Part shown: positions 7,462 to 16,196 of the stretch, in pieces
Numbering within the stretch: the stretch's first letter is position 1
How the letters are laid out: every line of letters begins with the position of its first letter
Notes under the pieces: model-generated
Told to the model about the DNA's origin: nothing
What the model saw: only the letters and a program-made list of their open reading frames with translations
Database searches by the model: none
Origin: Candidatus Parcubacteria bacterium
GTDB lineage: Bacteria; Patescibacteriota; Patescibacteriia; UBA1558; GWA2-36-10
NCBI GenBank assembly: GCA_018664825.1
Contig: JABJNO010000020.1
Coordinates: 1 to 43,377 of the forward strand
Length of the DNA stretch: 43,377 nucleotides
Direction of reading: 5' to 3'
Translations under genes and position numbers: made by a program

Positions 7462-8640
7462 TTATTTATTTTTGAAAATAAATAAATACATTGGGATTAG
7501 TATGATACAAAAAATAATTCCTTGAATAAAGAATCCTGTTGCGTATGAAAATCTTTCTATTATCATCCCTAGCCCCAAAGCAACTATAGCGGTGGTGATT
7601 TTTTGAATTTGCGGAGGTATTGATGATAGGGTAGCTTTAAATTTTACATTTTTAAGCATACCCATCATTATGTAGCTACCATTTATCGGAACGAGACCGT
7701 GTAGTAATCCTATAAATAAGATAAATATTATTATTATTACCCATTGAAGAGAGGTGATGCCAAGTATAAAAAACAAAACAGCAAAAATTGTTATTTGAAG
7801 TTTAAAGAAATTATTTAGAGTTAAACCTTTTTTTATTTTGCCACTATACGCACTGATAAGAGAGGCGAGGGCAAAGCCTAGGCCAAAAAATAATCCGTAA
7901 TAAATAATAGGGATTTGTAGAAATGATTGATAGGCCGCTCTATAGCCATTCAAAGAAAATAAGAAGCCACTCATAATTCCCATGAAAAGAGCATATTTTA
8001 GAAAGCCGATATTATGAGCTAGGTGCAATACTTTTTTAAAATTTGTAGCTCCAATTTCCTCAATGTTTGATTGTTTTATTTTTGGTGTAACAAAAGAGTA
8101 GACTGTAAGTAGTCCGATTATATCCAAGATAAGAGCTATTGCAAAAGGTAGTTTTATATTAACACTGACTAGAAACGGAGCTAATATTATTAACACTATA
8201 GGTATTAAATATCCAATTGAACGTATTTTCCCCATTATCTTGGCAAAATCTTTTTCTTTGTTTAGACCCCGCAGTGTTTCATGCATAAATGCACTACCGG
8301 TTCCGGAAAAAAAAGAATAGCCAATGCTCATAGAAATACTTGCTAGTATAAGGATAAATATGTTGTTTGCGATTAGAAGAAACAAAGAGGATAGGGCTAG
8401 TAGTGTTTTGGCAAGAATCAATGCTCGTTTATGTCCAATTTTGTCTGATACATAGCCACTTGGTATTTCAAATATAAAACCACTAAGGCTACCTAGTAAT
8501 AAAATAATTCCAATGCCTTGAGGGGCGACGTTTGGAATTGTTAGATAATAGGCTCCTAGAAACGCTGAAAATATACGTTTATTAGTAATTATAAAAAGCG
8601 TATATTTCCAAATATTGGATTGTAATTTTTTCTGTACCAT
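7462..8640 (-). CDS. Major facilitator superfamily (MFS) transporter
   Basis: This 392-residue protein has about 12 hydrophobic segments and the MFS motif A between TM2 and TM3 (SGYVSDKIGHKRALILA, about residues 61-77). The N-terminal half holds the FIFEIPSGYVSDK signature common in drug/sugar efflux-type MFS proteins. Length is normal for a 12-TM member, and a central loop rich in charged residues (around 190-205) separates the halves. Substrate cannot be told. The start codon lies 6 nt after the TATTAT -10 box, so the mRNA is probably leaderless. It diverges from the 8800 gene. Confidence 0.85.
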   Translation of the reverse strand: MVQKKLQSNIWKYTLFIITNKRIFSAFLGAYYLTIPNVAPQGIGIILLLGSLSGFIFEIPSGYVSDKIGHKRALILAKTLLALSSLFLLIANNIFILILASISMSIGYSFFSGTGSAFMHETLRGLNKEKDFAKIMGKIRSIGYLIPIVLIILAPFLVSVNIKLPFAIALILDIIGLLTVYSFVTPKIKQSNIEEIGATNFKKVLHLAHNIGFLKYALFMGIMSGFLFSLNGYRAAYQSFLQIPIIYYGLFFGLGFALASLISAYSGKIKKGLTLNNFFKLQITIFAVLFFILGITSLQWVIIIIFILFIGLLHGLVPINGSYIMMGMLKNVKFKATLSSIPPQIQKITTAIVALGLGMIIERFSYATGFFIQGIIFCIILIPMYLFIFKNK

Positions 8641-8646
8641 TTTTTA

Positions 8647-8675
8647 ATAATAACCAATATCAGTCCAATTGTAAA
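8647..8675 (-). promoter_or_regulatory. Promoter of MFS gene (conserved-spacer type)
   Basis: Minus strand TTTACA (plus 8670-8675), 17 bp, TATTAT (plus 8647-8652). The spacer is the same as in the copy at 2828-2856. The ATG begins 6 nt after the -10 box. Confidence 0.7.
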
Positions 8676-8680
8676 TTAAT

Positions 8681-8740
8681 TTATAAGCAAGGTCCCCATT
8701 CGACTCACTTCGTTCGCTCAGGGCAGGCGTAAGGAGCTCC
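8681..8740. repeat. 27-bp repeat, copy 2, split by a 33-bp insertion
   Basis: The flanks 8681-8695 and 8729-8740 match copies 1 and 3, with one base change in the left part. Between them, 8696-8728 is a GC-rich insert containing TTCGACTCACTTCGTTCGCT, the reverse complement of the element type at 844-876. Copies 1 and 3 are uninterrupted, so they act as empty-site references. Confidence 0.75.
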
Positions 8741-8746
8741 AGAAAA

Positions 8747-8776
8747 TTCGCCAGAAGTGGTGTTTTTTTGTATACT
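8747..8776 (+). promoter_or_regulatory. Hairpin/T-run promoter element upstream of 8800
   Basis: TTCGCC (8747-8752), 18 bp with CGCCA/TGGTG and seven Ts, TATACT (8771-8776). The start codon is 23 nt after the -10 box, so this gene has a short leader. Confidence 0.6.
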
Positions 8777-8799
8777 TAAAATATTATTAAATAAATTAT

Positions 8800-9267
8800 A
8801 TGAACAATAACAAATTAGTTTTATTAGTAGGTATTTTATTGGTATTTATTATCGTAGTATTTTTTTATTATAATAATAGAGAAGATAAAAATATAACAAT
8901 AGAGCACCAAGTACCTACCAACGAAGTCATTGATTTGTTTGGTGAGAAACTAAGAGACTTTGGGTATAAAAATTGTAAGTTAGTTAAAATTAATAATTTA
9001 GAAGTTTATAGGTATGGCCCTAGTCTTGGTGGTTGTAGCGACCCCATTTATAATGACGAGACTTATGTTGCACATTGGGGGCGTGGTATAAAATCTAGAC
9101 TTAGTGAATTTAGAGCTAACTTAAAAAATATTTTAACTTATAATAAATGTGGAGAATCAGAGTTGAATAAATTACTTTCTTTTGAAGTAGATATTACTTT
9201 AGATAAATTTAAAGAAAATTTTTCTTGCTTAGGTGAAATAGAAATTACGGACGCTCCGTATGAGTAA
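8800..9267 (+). CDS. Single-span extracytoplasmic hypothetical protein
   Basis: This 155-residue protein has one N-terminal hydrophobic segment (residues 5-24, LVLLVGILLVFIIVVFFYY) followed by a polar outside domain with four cysteines (in KNCKL, GGCSD, NKCGE, FSCLG), probably two disulfides. No lipobox follows the anchor. It ends ITDAPYE, reminiscent of the APY tail motif of the neighbouring repeats but on the other strand. No family recognised. Anchor type and position next to other Cys-containing envelope proteins suggest a surface role. Confidence 0.6.
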   Translation: MNNNKLVLLVGILLVFIIVVFFYYNNREDKNITIEHQVPTNEVIDLFGEKLRDFGYKNCKLVKINNLEVYRYGPSLGGCSDPIYNDETYVAHWGRGIKSRLSEFRANLKNILTYNKCGESELNKLLSFEVDITLDKFKENFSCLGEIEITDAPYE

Positions 9268-9287
9268 GCCTCGTGGCAGATTTTAAT

Positions 9288-9314
9288 TTATAACCAAGGT
9301 CCGTAAGGAGCTCC
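9288..9314. repeat. 27-bp repeat, copy 3
   Basis: Matches copy 1 (2865-2891) except for one base, and reads GAPYGPWL-stop on the minus strand. The frame continues upstream through the adjacent promoter element as KNANLGEFYGAPYGPWL. Confidence 0.75.
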
Positions 9315-9320
9315 ATAAAA

Positions 9321-9351
9321 TTCGCCAAGATTGGCGTTTTTTTGGTATAAT
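9321..9351 (+). promoter_or_regulatory. Hairpin/T-run promoter of the radical SAM/GH3 operon
   Basis: TTCGCC (9321-9326), 19 bp, TATAAT (9346-9351). The spacer holds the best-preserved stem of the family, CGCCA/TGGCG, then seven Ts. The ATG at 9358 is 6 nt after the -10, so the first gene is probably leaderless. This is the only clear promoter before 17795. Confidence 0.65.
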
Positions 9352-9357
9352 ATTATT

Positions 9358-10347
9358 ATGAAAAAATATAGAACATTGCTAAGGGAACTGCAGTACAAAA
9401 ACGGTATGTTGTCTATGCTAAAGACAGACATCAAAAAAAGTAAGTTTCCCAAAATAGTCGTACTTCAGACCATAAATAGGTGCAATTGTGCTTGTCTGAT
9501 GTGCCCCTATTCTTATACAGTTGCCAATGAAAATGAAAGTAGAATGTCAGAAGAGACATTTAATAACATCTTGGATCAACTAGAAAAAGAGGACGAATTT
9601 GAGAGTCTTTTTTTCGCATTCCAAAATGAACCATTACTTGATCCGAGGATTATAGAGTGGGCAAAAAAATTTAAAGAAAGATTGCCAAACAAAAGATTAG
9701 AACTTGTCAGCAATGGCAGTATGCTCAAACCGGAGTTGGCAAAAGAAGTTTATAAATATTTTGATTTAGTGCATATTTCTCTAAATGCTTTTAGTGATGA
9801 AAGCTATCAAAAAATATCTCGCACAAAACATTATAAACGGATTTTTGATAATCTGATTAGTGTAGCAACTTTTCCAGAACAACAGAAAAAAACTATAGTT
9901 AGATTTATTTGTCAAAAAGCAAATGTAGATGAAAAAAAAGATTTTTATAATTTTTGGAGAAAGAAGGGCTTTATGGTTTTTGGTTTTGATGTAAACGATA
10001 GGCTCAAAGGAGTTCGAGATTTTGATAATAAAATAAAACTACCCCTAGACACTTCAAAAAAAATAAAAATGTTTGTTTTGAAACATTTGGGAAAGTTGAT
10101 GTTGCCTACTTGCTCGATACCGTTTATATGTGTTTATATAAAGGCTGATGGTGGAGTTGTACAGTGTTTCAATGATTGGAGCAATGAAAATATAATCGAA
10201 AATATAAACGACAAGAAAATCAAAGAAATTTTTCACAATGATAAGTATAAAAAGATAAGAAAGAAATTACTCGCTGATAAATTGGATGACAGTGTGATTT
10301 GTTCAAAGTGTGATTTGTACAGAGAAGGCATCTGGCTCACCGCATAA
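9358..10347 (+). CDS. Radical SAM enzyme with SPASM-like C-terminus
   Basis: This 329-residue protein has the [4Fe-4S]/SAM-binding CX3CX2C motif at C42-C46-C49 (NRCNCACLMCPY), an EPLLDPRI segment matching the family's glycine/acid-rich second motif, and a Cys-rich end (PTC...VVQCFNDW...VICSKC) like a SPASM/Twitch auxiliary cluster domain. Such proteins modify peptides, sugars or cofactors by radical chemistry. An in-frame TTG at 9331 lies inside the promoter, so the ATG at 9358 is the start. It leads a seven-gene operon, with the next gene 12 nt away. Whether it acts on the same product as the downstream B12-type enzymes is inference. Confidence 0.85.
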   Translation: MKKYRTLLRELQYKNGMLSMLKTDIKKSKFPKIVVLQTINRCNCACLMCPYSYTVANENESRMSEETFNNILDQLEKEDEFESLFFAFQNEPLLDPRIIEWAKKFKERLPNKRLELVSNGSMLKPELAKEVYKYFDLVHISLNAFSDESYQKISRTKHYKRIFDNLISVATFPEQQKKTIVRFICQKANVDEKKDFYNFWRKKGFMVFGFDVNDRLKGVRDFDNKIKLPLDTSKKIKMFVLKHLGKLMLPTCSIPFICVYIKADGGVVQCFNDWSNENIIENINDKKIKEIFHNDKYKKIRKKLLADKLDDSVICSKCDLYREGIWLTA

Positions 10348-10359
10348 GTTGATTACTTT

Positions 10360-11685
10360 ATGAAGATAGTTTTAATATTACCTAGGGGAGGCATTTATAG
10401 AAGAAAGACAGGGGCCTTTCCTATTTTTATTAGGTATTCGCCGCTTACCCTGCCTTCTTTGGTTTCTCTTTTGCCCAAAGAAATAGATATTGATATCAAA
10501 ACTTATGATGAAGGGGTAGAGGACATAGACAAAGAAAAGATAGAAGCAGACTTGATAGGTATTACTTGTGTCACAGGTGCTGCTCCAAGAGCTTATGCTT
10601 ATGCTGATTATTTTCGCTCTAGGGGTATCAAAGTAGTTATGGGTGGAGTCCATGCGACTTTGTTGCCAGATGAAGCAGCCAAGCATGTAGATGCGGTCAT
10701 CACAGGACTAGCAAATGAAACTTGGCCACAACTCATAAGAGACTTCAAAGCTGGACAGATGAAAAAATTGTACGCAGCCAGCGATGACTTGAGCTATGCA
10801 GGTTGGCCAGACCCAGTCAGAAGTATAAACAAAGGAAAGAAATTTATATCAATCAATAGTATTCAGGCTACCTATGGTTGTACCAATAGGTGTGAATTTT
10901 GCGTGACTCCTTATACCTGCAAGGATTATAAGCACAGGCCCATAGAAGACGTAATAAGGGAGTTAAAGAATATAAGGGGTAAATATGTAGAATTTGTAGA
11001 TCCAAGCCCTATTGAGGACGTAGAGTATGCCAAAAAGCTTTTTAGAGCCATGATTCCTCTCAAGAAAAAATGGGTAGGCTGCGCAACTACGCGTATTGGA
11101 TTTGATGACGAATTGTTAGACTTGGCGACCAAGTCTGGTTGCAAGGGATTGTTGATTGGCTTTGAGTCTGTAACACAAAACAATCTAAATAGAATCAGTA
11201 AAGGATTTAATAAAGCTGACAAATATTATGAGTTGGTTGATAAATTGCACAAGAAACACATTGCTATCATGGGATGTTTTGTTTTTGGCCTAGATACAGA
11301 TCAAAAAGATGTATTCAAAAATACCGTGGATTTTGTAAACAAAGCCAATATTGATTTGCCAAGGTATACGGTCAACACACCTTTTCCTAGTACGGGACTT
11401 TTTGCTAGGATGAAAAAAGAAAATAGATTATTGACCAAATTTTGGGCAATGTATGATGCTCAGCATGTGGTCATCAAGCCAAAAAATATGACAGCAGAAG
11501 AATTGCAAAAAGGACATCATTGGGCTTGGAAAAAAACATATAACTGGAAATTTATTATAAAAAGATTAGCCCACGCCAGGTCTTTTACTGGAGTATTGTT
11601 GTTGGCAAATTATGCCTATCGTCATTATGGTCGGAGTCTACCCAGGTATGATAGAAAAGAAATGGAAAAAGATTTAAAAATATAG
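10360..11685 (+). CDS. B12-binding radical SAM protein (copy 1)
   Basis: Of 441 residues, about 1-140 resemble a cobalamin-binding Rossmann domain (VVMGGVHATLLPDEAAKHVD, then a GLANETW segment) and about 160-370 the radical SAM barrel with C174-C178-C181 (GCTNRCEFC). Residues about 375-441 form a C-terminal extension of the DUF4070-like type. Family members catalyse methylations at unactivated carbons, ring rearrangements or C-S/C-C bond changes. It is a paralogue of the next two genes but the most divergent of the three. It lacks the DxHxxG B12 motif, as is usual for this class. The next gene starts 9 nt downstream. Confidence 0.85.
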   Translation: MKIVLILPRGGIYRRKTGAFPIFIRYSPLTLPSLVSLLPKEIDIDIKTYDEGVEDIDKEKIEADLIGITCVTGAAPRAYAYADYFRSRGIKVVMGGVHATLLPDEAAKHVDAVITGLANETWPQLIRDFKAGQMKKLYAASDDLSYAGWPDPVRSINKGKKFISINSIQATYGCTNRCEFCVTPYTCKDYKHRPIEDVIRELKNIRGKYVEFVDPSPIEDVEYAKKLFRAMIPLKKKWVGCATTRIGFDDELLDLATKSGCKGLLIGFESVTQNNLNRISKGFNKADKYYELVDKLHKKHIAIMGCFVFGLDTDQKDVFKNTVDFVNKANIDLPRYTVNTPFPSTGLFARMKKENRLLTKFWAMYDAQHVVIKPKNMTAEELQKGHHWAWKKTYNWKFIIKRLAHARSFTGVLLLANYAYRHYGRSLPRYDRKEMEKDLKI

Positions 11686-11694
11686 ACAATAAAG

Positions 11695-13023
11695 ATGAAA
11701 ATAACATTTATAATGCCTTCTGTTGGCAGGAAACTTAAACAAAAAAAATATTTGAAAACATGGCTGATGGAACCATTGGCTATTGCGCAGTTGGCTAGCC
11801 TCACTCCTTCTCATGTAGATGTAGAATTTTTTGATGATCGTTTGGAATTGATTGATTATGAAAACAATGACGCAGATTTGATAGCTATAAATATAGAAAC
11901 CTATACCGCCAGAAGAGCTTATGAGATAGCTAGAAAATTCAAAGAAAAAGGCAAGAAGATTATTATGGGAGGTTTTCACGCAACATTGAATCATGAAGAA
12001 GTATTGGAACATGTGGATTCAGTATTGATTGGAGAAGCTGAAAATATCTGGAAAGATATTATAAAAGATTTTGAAGATGGAAATCTAAAGAAAATTTATA
12101 AAGCAGAACAAAGGCCAAAGCTGGATGGCCTGTCACCAGACAGAAGTATATACAAAGGAAAAGAATACCTCAAACTTGGATTGATCGAGGCTGGGAGAGG
12201 TTGTTATTTTAGCTGCAATTTTTGTTCAGTAACCAATTTTTATAAACATAGCTATACAGCACGACCAGTTGAAGATATTATAAAAGAGGTTAAAGAGCTG
12301 AATTATAGATATTATTTTTTTGTAAACGACAATATTTGTGCTGATTTTGATTATGCCAAGAAACTATTCAAAGCTCTCATCCCCTTGAAGATAAAGTGGA
12401 TAAGCCAGGCAAGTATCAATATATCAAAAGACAAGGAGCTATTGAGGCTAATGAAAGAGAGCGGTTGTATAGGTGTTTTGATAGGCTTTGAGTCTTTGAG
12501 TAAAAGCTCCCTAGAAGACATGGGCAAGCCAGCTATAAATAAAATTAGTACCTATGAAAAAGCCATAGATGACATATATGAGTATGGTATAGGTATATAT
12601 GCTACTTTTGTTTTTGGTTATACAGAAAAGGATGAATATTATTTTGAAAAAACATATGAGTTTGCCAGGAGAAATAAATTTTTATTAGTTGCCTTCAATC
12701 ATTTGGTGCCATTTCCAGGAACACCGCTTTATAAAAAATTGGAAAAAGAAGGTAGATTACTGTATAAAAAATGGTGGTTAGAGCCTCATTTTCGATTTGG
12801 TGATGTAGCATTTAGACCCCAACACATGAGTCCAGAAAAACTGTCTTTCTTGTGTCATGTGTATAGAAAGAAATTTTATAGTTTTTCATCTTTTTGGTAT
12901 AGATTTTTTAATTTTAAAACCAGCTTTAGATCACTGGGCTCAATGTATGTTTTCTTTTTAGTAAATATAATATCAAAGATGGATGTCAGAAAGAGAAAGG
13001 GGCTACCATTGGGAAAAAAGTAA
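11695..13023 (+). CDS. B12-binding radical SAM protein (copy 2)
   Basis: This 442-residue protein has the same layout as its neighbours: a B12-binding domain (IIMGGFHATLNHEEVLEHVD), a radical SAM cluster motif at C170-C174-C177 (RGCYFSCNFC), and a C-terminal extension with HLVPFPGTPLYKKLEKEGRL. It is clearly closer to the 13025 product than to copy 1; shared stretches include DNICAD, AKKLFKALIPLKIKW and SQASINI. A tandem duplication is the simplest origin. Its stop codon is one base from the ATG of the next gene, so translation is probably coupled. Substrate unknown. Confidence 0.87.
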   Translation: MKITFIMPSVGRKLKQKKYLKTWLMEPLAIAQLASLTPSHVDVEFFDDRLELIDYENNDADLIAINIETYTARRAYEIARKFKEKGKKIIMGGFHATLNHEEVLEHVDSVLIGEAENIWKDIIKDFEDGNLKKIYKAEQRPKLDGLSPDRSIYKGKEYLKLGLIEAGRGCYFSCNFCSVTNFYKHSYTARPVEDIIKEVKELNYRYYFFVNDNICADFDYAKKLFKALIPLKIKWISQASINISKDKELLRLMKESGCIGVLIGFESLSKSSLEDMGKPAINKISTYEKAIDDIYEYGIGIYATFVFGYTEKDEYYFEKTYEFARRNKFLLVAFNHLVPFPGTPLYKKLEKEGRLLYKKWWLEPHFRFGDVAFRPQHMSPEKLSFLCHVYRKKFYSFSSFWYRFFNFKTSFRSLGSMYVFFLVNIISKMDVRKRKGLPLGKK

Positions 13024-13024
13024 T

Positions 13025-14368
13025 ATGAAGATACTCTTTATCTATCCAGCCATGGGAGTCAAAGAGGACTATAGTGTACAAAATAAAAAAAACACTACAA
13101 AAACTCGCGCCATAGAACCTTTGACTATCGCCACTTTAAGTGGACTTACCCCCAAAGAATGGGATAGGAGTTTTTTTGATGACAGAATAGAAAATATAGA
13201 CTATGACCACGAATGTGATTTGGTGGCTATTACTTCGGAGACCTTTACAGCCAAGCGAGCCTACGAGATTGCGGAGGGTTTTAGAAAGAAAGGAAAAACT
13301 ATTATAATGGGTGGATTTCATCCATCACTTTGTCCAGAAGAAGCTGCTCAGTACGCAGATGCTATAGTCATTGGTGAGGCAGAAGAAATTTGGGCAAAGG
13401 TGTTGTTAGATTTTAAAAAAAATAAACTAGAAAAATTTTATAATACAGAAAGAAGGTCCGACTTGGTTGGTATTAGACCTGATCGATCAATTTTTAAAGA
13501 TAAAAAATATTTTGCCTTATCGTTGGTTGAAACAGGACGTGGCTGTAAATTTGATTGTGAGTTTTGTGCTGTATCATTATTTTTTAAGAAAAAATTTATT
13601 AGGAGACCAATAGACGAAATCATTGACGAGCTAAAGGAGTTGAAAAATAAAACAATTATGTTTGTTGATGACAACATTTGTGCTGACATTCAGACTGCCA
13701 AAAAATTATTTAAAGCTTTGATTCCACTCAAGATAAAATGGGTGAGTCAGGCTAGTATCAATATAGTAAAGGATGAGGAGTTGTTGGATTTAATGAAACA
13801 AAGTGGGTGCCTCGGTCTTTTGATAGGTTTTGAAACTATTCACAAAGAAAACCTAAAAACTATAGGAAAATATCATAATCTCGATGTTGATTATAATGTA
13901 GCTATAAAAAAATTATACAAACGTAAAATTAAGATTTATGCTTCTTTTTTGATGGGTTATGATCAAGATAACGAGCAGACCATAAAAGATACTTTAAAAT
14001 TCGTAATTAAAAATAAATTTTTTATAGCCAGTTTTTATCAGCTTACACCTTTTCCTGGTACGCGCCTTTATAAAAGGTTGATAGCCGAGAAGCGCTTGTT
14101 AAACGAAAAATGGTGGCTAGGTGGTAAAAATTATTTGTATGGCAAGGTTGTTTACAAACCAAGGTTGATCAGTGCTGAAAAATTGTCAGAAGCTTGCTAT
14201 GAAGCTCGTAAAAAGTTTTTTAGTTTTAATTCAATTATTATTAGAGCTAGATATAATTGCGATAGTCCCTTTTCTGCATTTTTATATTTTGCTACAAATT
14301 TTTTGACCAAAAAAGAAGTGAAAGAAAGACAATGGAGAAAATTGGGGAGAAAGGAGTTTCATGGATAA
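13025..14368 (+). CDS. B12-binding radical SAM protein (copy 3)
   Basis: This 447-residue protein has a B12-binding domain (IIMGGFHPSLCPEEAAQYAD), a radical SAM motif C174-C178-C181 (RGCKFDCEFC) and the C-terminal PFPGTRLYKRLIAEKRLL segment. I start it at the ATG at 13025, one base after the previous stop; a longer in-frame start at 12983 would run 41 bp into the upstream gene. Its end overlaps the next gene by 8 nt. High similarity to copy 2 with distinct residues around the active site suggests related but different positions or substrates. This is inference. Confidence 0.87.
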   Translation: MKILFIYPAMGVKEDYSVQNKKNTTKTRAIEPLTIATLSGLTPKEWDRSFFDDRIENIDYDHECDLVAITSETFTAKRAYEIAEGFRKKGKTIIMGGFHPSLCPEEAAQYADAIVIGEAEEIWAKVLLDFKKNKLEKFYNTERRSDLVGIRPDRSIFKDKKYFALSLVETGRGCKFDCEFCAVSLFFKKKFIRRPIDEIIDELKELKNKTIMFVDDNICADIQTAKKLFKALIPLKIKWVSQASINIVKDEELLDLMKQSGCLGLLIGFETIHKENLKTIGKYHNLDVDYNVAIKKLYKRKIKIYASFLMGYDQDNEQTIKDTLKFVIKNKFFIASFYQLTPFPGTRLYKRLIAEKRLLNEKWWLGGKNYLYGKVVYKPRLISAEKLSEACYEARKKFFSFNSIIIRARYNCDSPFSAFLYFATNFLTKKEVKERQWRKLGRKEFHG

Positions 14369-15446
14369 TTTTAAAGTTGATATAGCAAGGGAGTCAGATG
14401 ATCTAGGAATAAGGACATTGTTGGACAACAATCCTGTTCCTGGTAAAATCTCTCTTCTCTATCAAAAAAATCCAAGTTATTTTCAGGCAAGTGATGTTGC
14501 TAGTAAGTATTCAAATACTATAGTTATAAAAAATAATCAAAAAGATGTCGTAGCTGTCCAGACTACAGCTATCCGGGATTTATATTTGGATAGACAAAAA
14601 AGACAAATAGCTTATCTGAGTAATTTGCGTGTTGATAAAAAATATCAAGGACAAAGAATCCTTAAAGAGGGCTTTGAGTTGTTGAAAAAAATTTATCCCA
14701 AATTTGAAACACCATTTTTATTTTCTACTATCATAGCTGGCAATAGCAAGCTAACTAAAAAAAGAAAAGATGGCCTGCAGTTTGAGTGTTATGGCAATTA
14801 TCATACAAAACTGGTTATTTTGCATAAAAAAAAGAAAAACATTGATGAACGATATAAAATAATTCGTGGATCTAGGGAGCTGCTAGAAGACATAGTTGTT
14901 TTTTTACAAAAAGAGGGTAGTAAAAAAAATCTGTATCCTGTTTTTGATTATAATGATTTTATAAGAGGTGATCTTTTTAAGGATTTTGATATAAAAGATT
15001 TTTATGTTGCCATGGACAATGATGAGATTGTTGGTGTAGTTGGTAAGTGGGATCAAAATAAATTTAAACAAAACACTGTAGTTGAATACAATGGCATTTA
15101 TAAGTATAGAAAAATTTATAATAGTTTGTCTAAGTTTTATAAAATGCCACAACTACCAAAAATTGACGAAACGATAAACTTTGCCTATATAAGTTTTATA
15201 GCTACAAAGGATAATGACCCAAATATTTTTTCTAATTTATTGAAAGCGGTTTACAACGACAATATAGATTCCAAATATTTGTATTTGGCTCTGGGATTAC
15301 ATGAAAATGATCCATTACTAGGGGTTGGCAAAGATTTTAGGTGTATAAATTATACTAGCAAATTATATTTCAATTATTGGCAAAAGCCAGAAATGCTGTA
15401 TAATTTTGATATAGGTATTCCATATATTGAGCTAGCTACATTATGA
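14361..15446 (+). CDS. GNAT-type N-acyltransferase, apparently two domains
   Basis: Of 361 residues, 1-150 look like a GNAT domain with acetyl-CoA motif A around 83-105 (YLSNLRVDKKYQGQRILKEG; the Q/RxxGxG/A loop is QGQRI). Residues about 165-361 contain a second weaker GNAT-like unit (FYVAMDNDEIVGVVGKW), so a tandem GNAT architecture is likely. GNATs transfer acyl groups from acyl-CoA, or in some branches from acyl-carrier or tRNA, to amines. It overlaps the upstream gene by 8 nt and the downstream gene by 4 nt (ATGA), so strong translational coupling is expected. Acceptor unknown. Confidence 0.7.
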   Translation: MDNFKVDIARESDDLGIRTLLDNNPVPGKISLLYQKNPSYFQASDVASKYSNTIVIKNNQKDVVAVQTTAIRDLYLDRQKRQIAYLSNLRVDKKYQGQRILKEGFELLKKIYPKFETPFLFSTIIAGNSKLTKKRKDGLQFECYGNYHTKLVILHKKKKNIDERYKIIRGSRELLEDIVVFLQKEGSKKNLYPVFDYNDFIRGDLFKDFDIKDFYVAMDNDEIVGVVGKWDQNKFKQNTVVEYNGIYKYRKIYNSLSKFYKMPQLPKIDETINFAYISFIATKDNDPNIFSNLLKAVYNDNIDSKYLYLALGLHENDPLLGVGKDFRCINYTSKLYFNYWQKPEMLYNFDIGIPYIELATL

Positions 15447-16162
15447 AAATAAATACAAGAAAAGCCAAAGATTTGTCCAGTAAACAAAAAGGCACAATGT
15501 TTGCCTTGATGGATAAATATTATAGCAATTTGGACGAGCAAGTTTTTTTGACTGATTTATCAGAAAAGGATGTTATTTTTTTGTTGTTAAATAAAAAAGA
15601 GGAGATTGTAGGTTTTACTAGTTTAAAATTATTTACAAAAAAAGTAGATCAAAAAAATATAGTGGGAGTTTTTTCAGGGGATACAGTCATAGACAAAAAA
15701 TATCGTGGCGGACTAGAATTGCCATATGCTTGGCTAAAATATGCCATGGATCTGAACAAGCACAACGATTTGGTATTTTGGTTTATGTTGTCCAAGGGAT
15801 ATAGGACGTATAGATTGTTACCTAGATTTTTCAAAAACTTTTATCCTCATTATAAAAACAAAACACCCCTAGAGATAAAAAATACAATTGACCTTTTTGC
15901 AACAGATCTTTTTGGAAAAGATTATGATAGTGAAACCAATATCTATAAACCAGCTAAAAACTATAATGTTAAGCTAGGAAAAAAAGAAGTAAATGAAAAA
16001 GTATTAAAAAATCCACACTTAAGATTTTTTGCTACCAAGAATGAGTTTTTTTGGAAGGGAGAAGAATTGGTTTCATATTGTGAAATAAGTAAAAAAAATC
16101 TTAAAGTTTATGCACAACTTTTTTATTGCTTGGGCACAATAAATTTGTTGGAAGTTTATTAA
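15443..16162 (+). CDS. GNAT-like acyltransferase-related protein
   Basis: This 239-residue protein has a GNAT-like core: EEIVGFTSLKLF (beta strands) then GDTVIDKKYRGGLELPYAWL (about residues 79-98), which resembles motif A but with a less canonical pyrophosphate loop (YRGGLEL). The rest is Lys/Phe/Tyr-rich and unassigned. The ATGA overlap with the previous gene indicates co-translation. It may be a partner of the tandem GNAT or an inactive relative. It is 34 nt upstream of the GH3-type gene. Confidence 0.6.
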   Translation: MKINTRKAKDLSSKQKGTMFALMDKYYSNLDEQVFLTDLSEKDVIFLLLNKKEEIVGFTSLKLFTKKVDQKNIVGVFSGDTVIDKKYRGGLELPYAWLKYAMDLNKHNDLVFWFMLSKGYRTYRLLPRFFKNFYPHYKNKTPLEIKNTIDLFATDLFGKDYDSETNIYKPAKNYNVKLGKKEVNEKVLKNPHLRFFATKNEFFWKGEELVSYCEISKKNLKVYAQLFYCLGTINLLEVY

Positions 16163-16196
16163 AAGCTTATATTAAACTAAATAAGTATTTAAAGAG

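Noticed and set aside
12983-13024. Longer start for the third B12 radical SAM gene
   Set aside because: It overlaps the upstream gene by 41 bp, and the ATG at 13025 gives the family's N-terminus.
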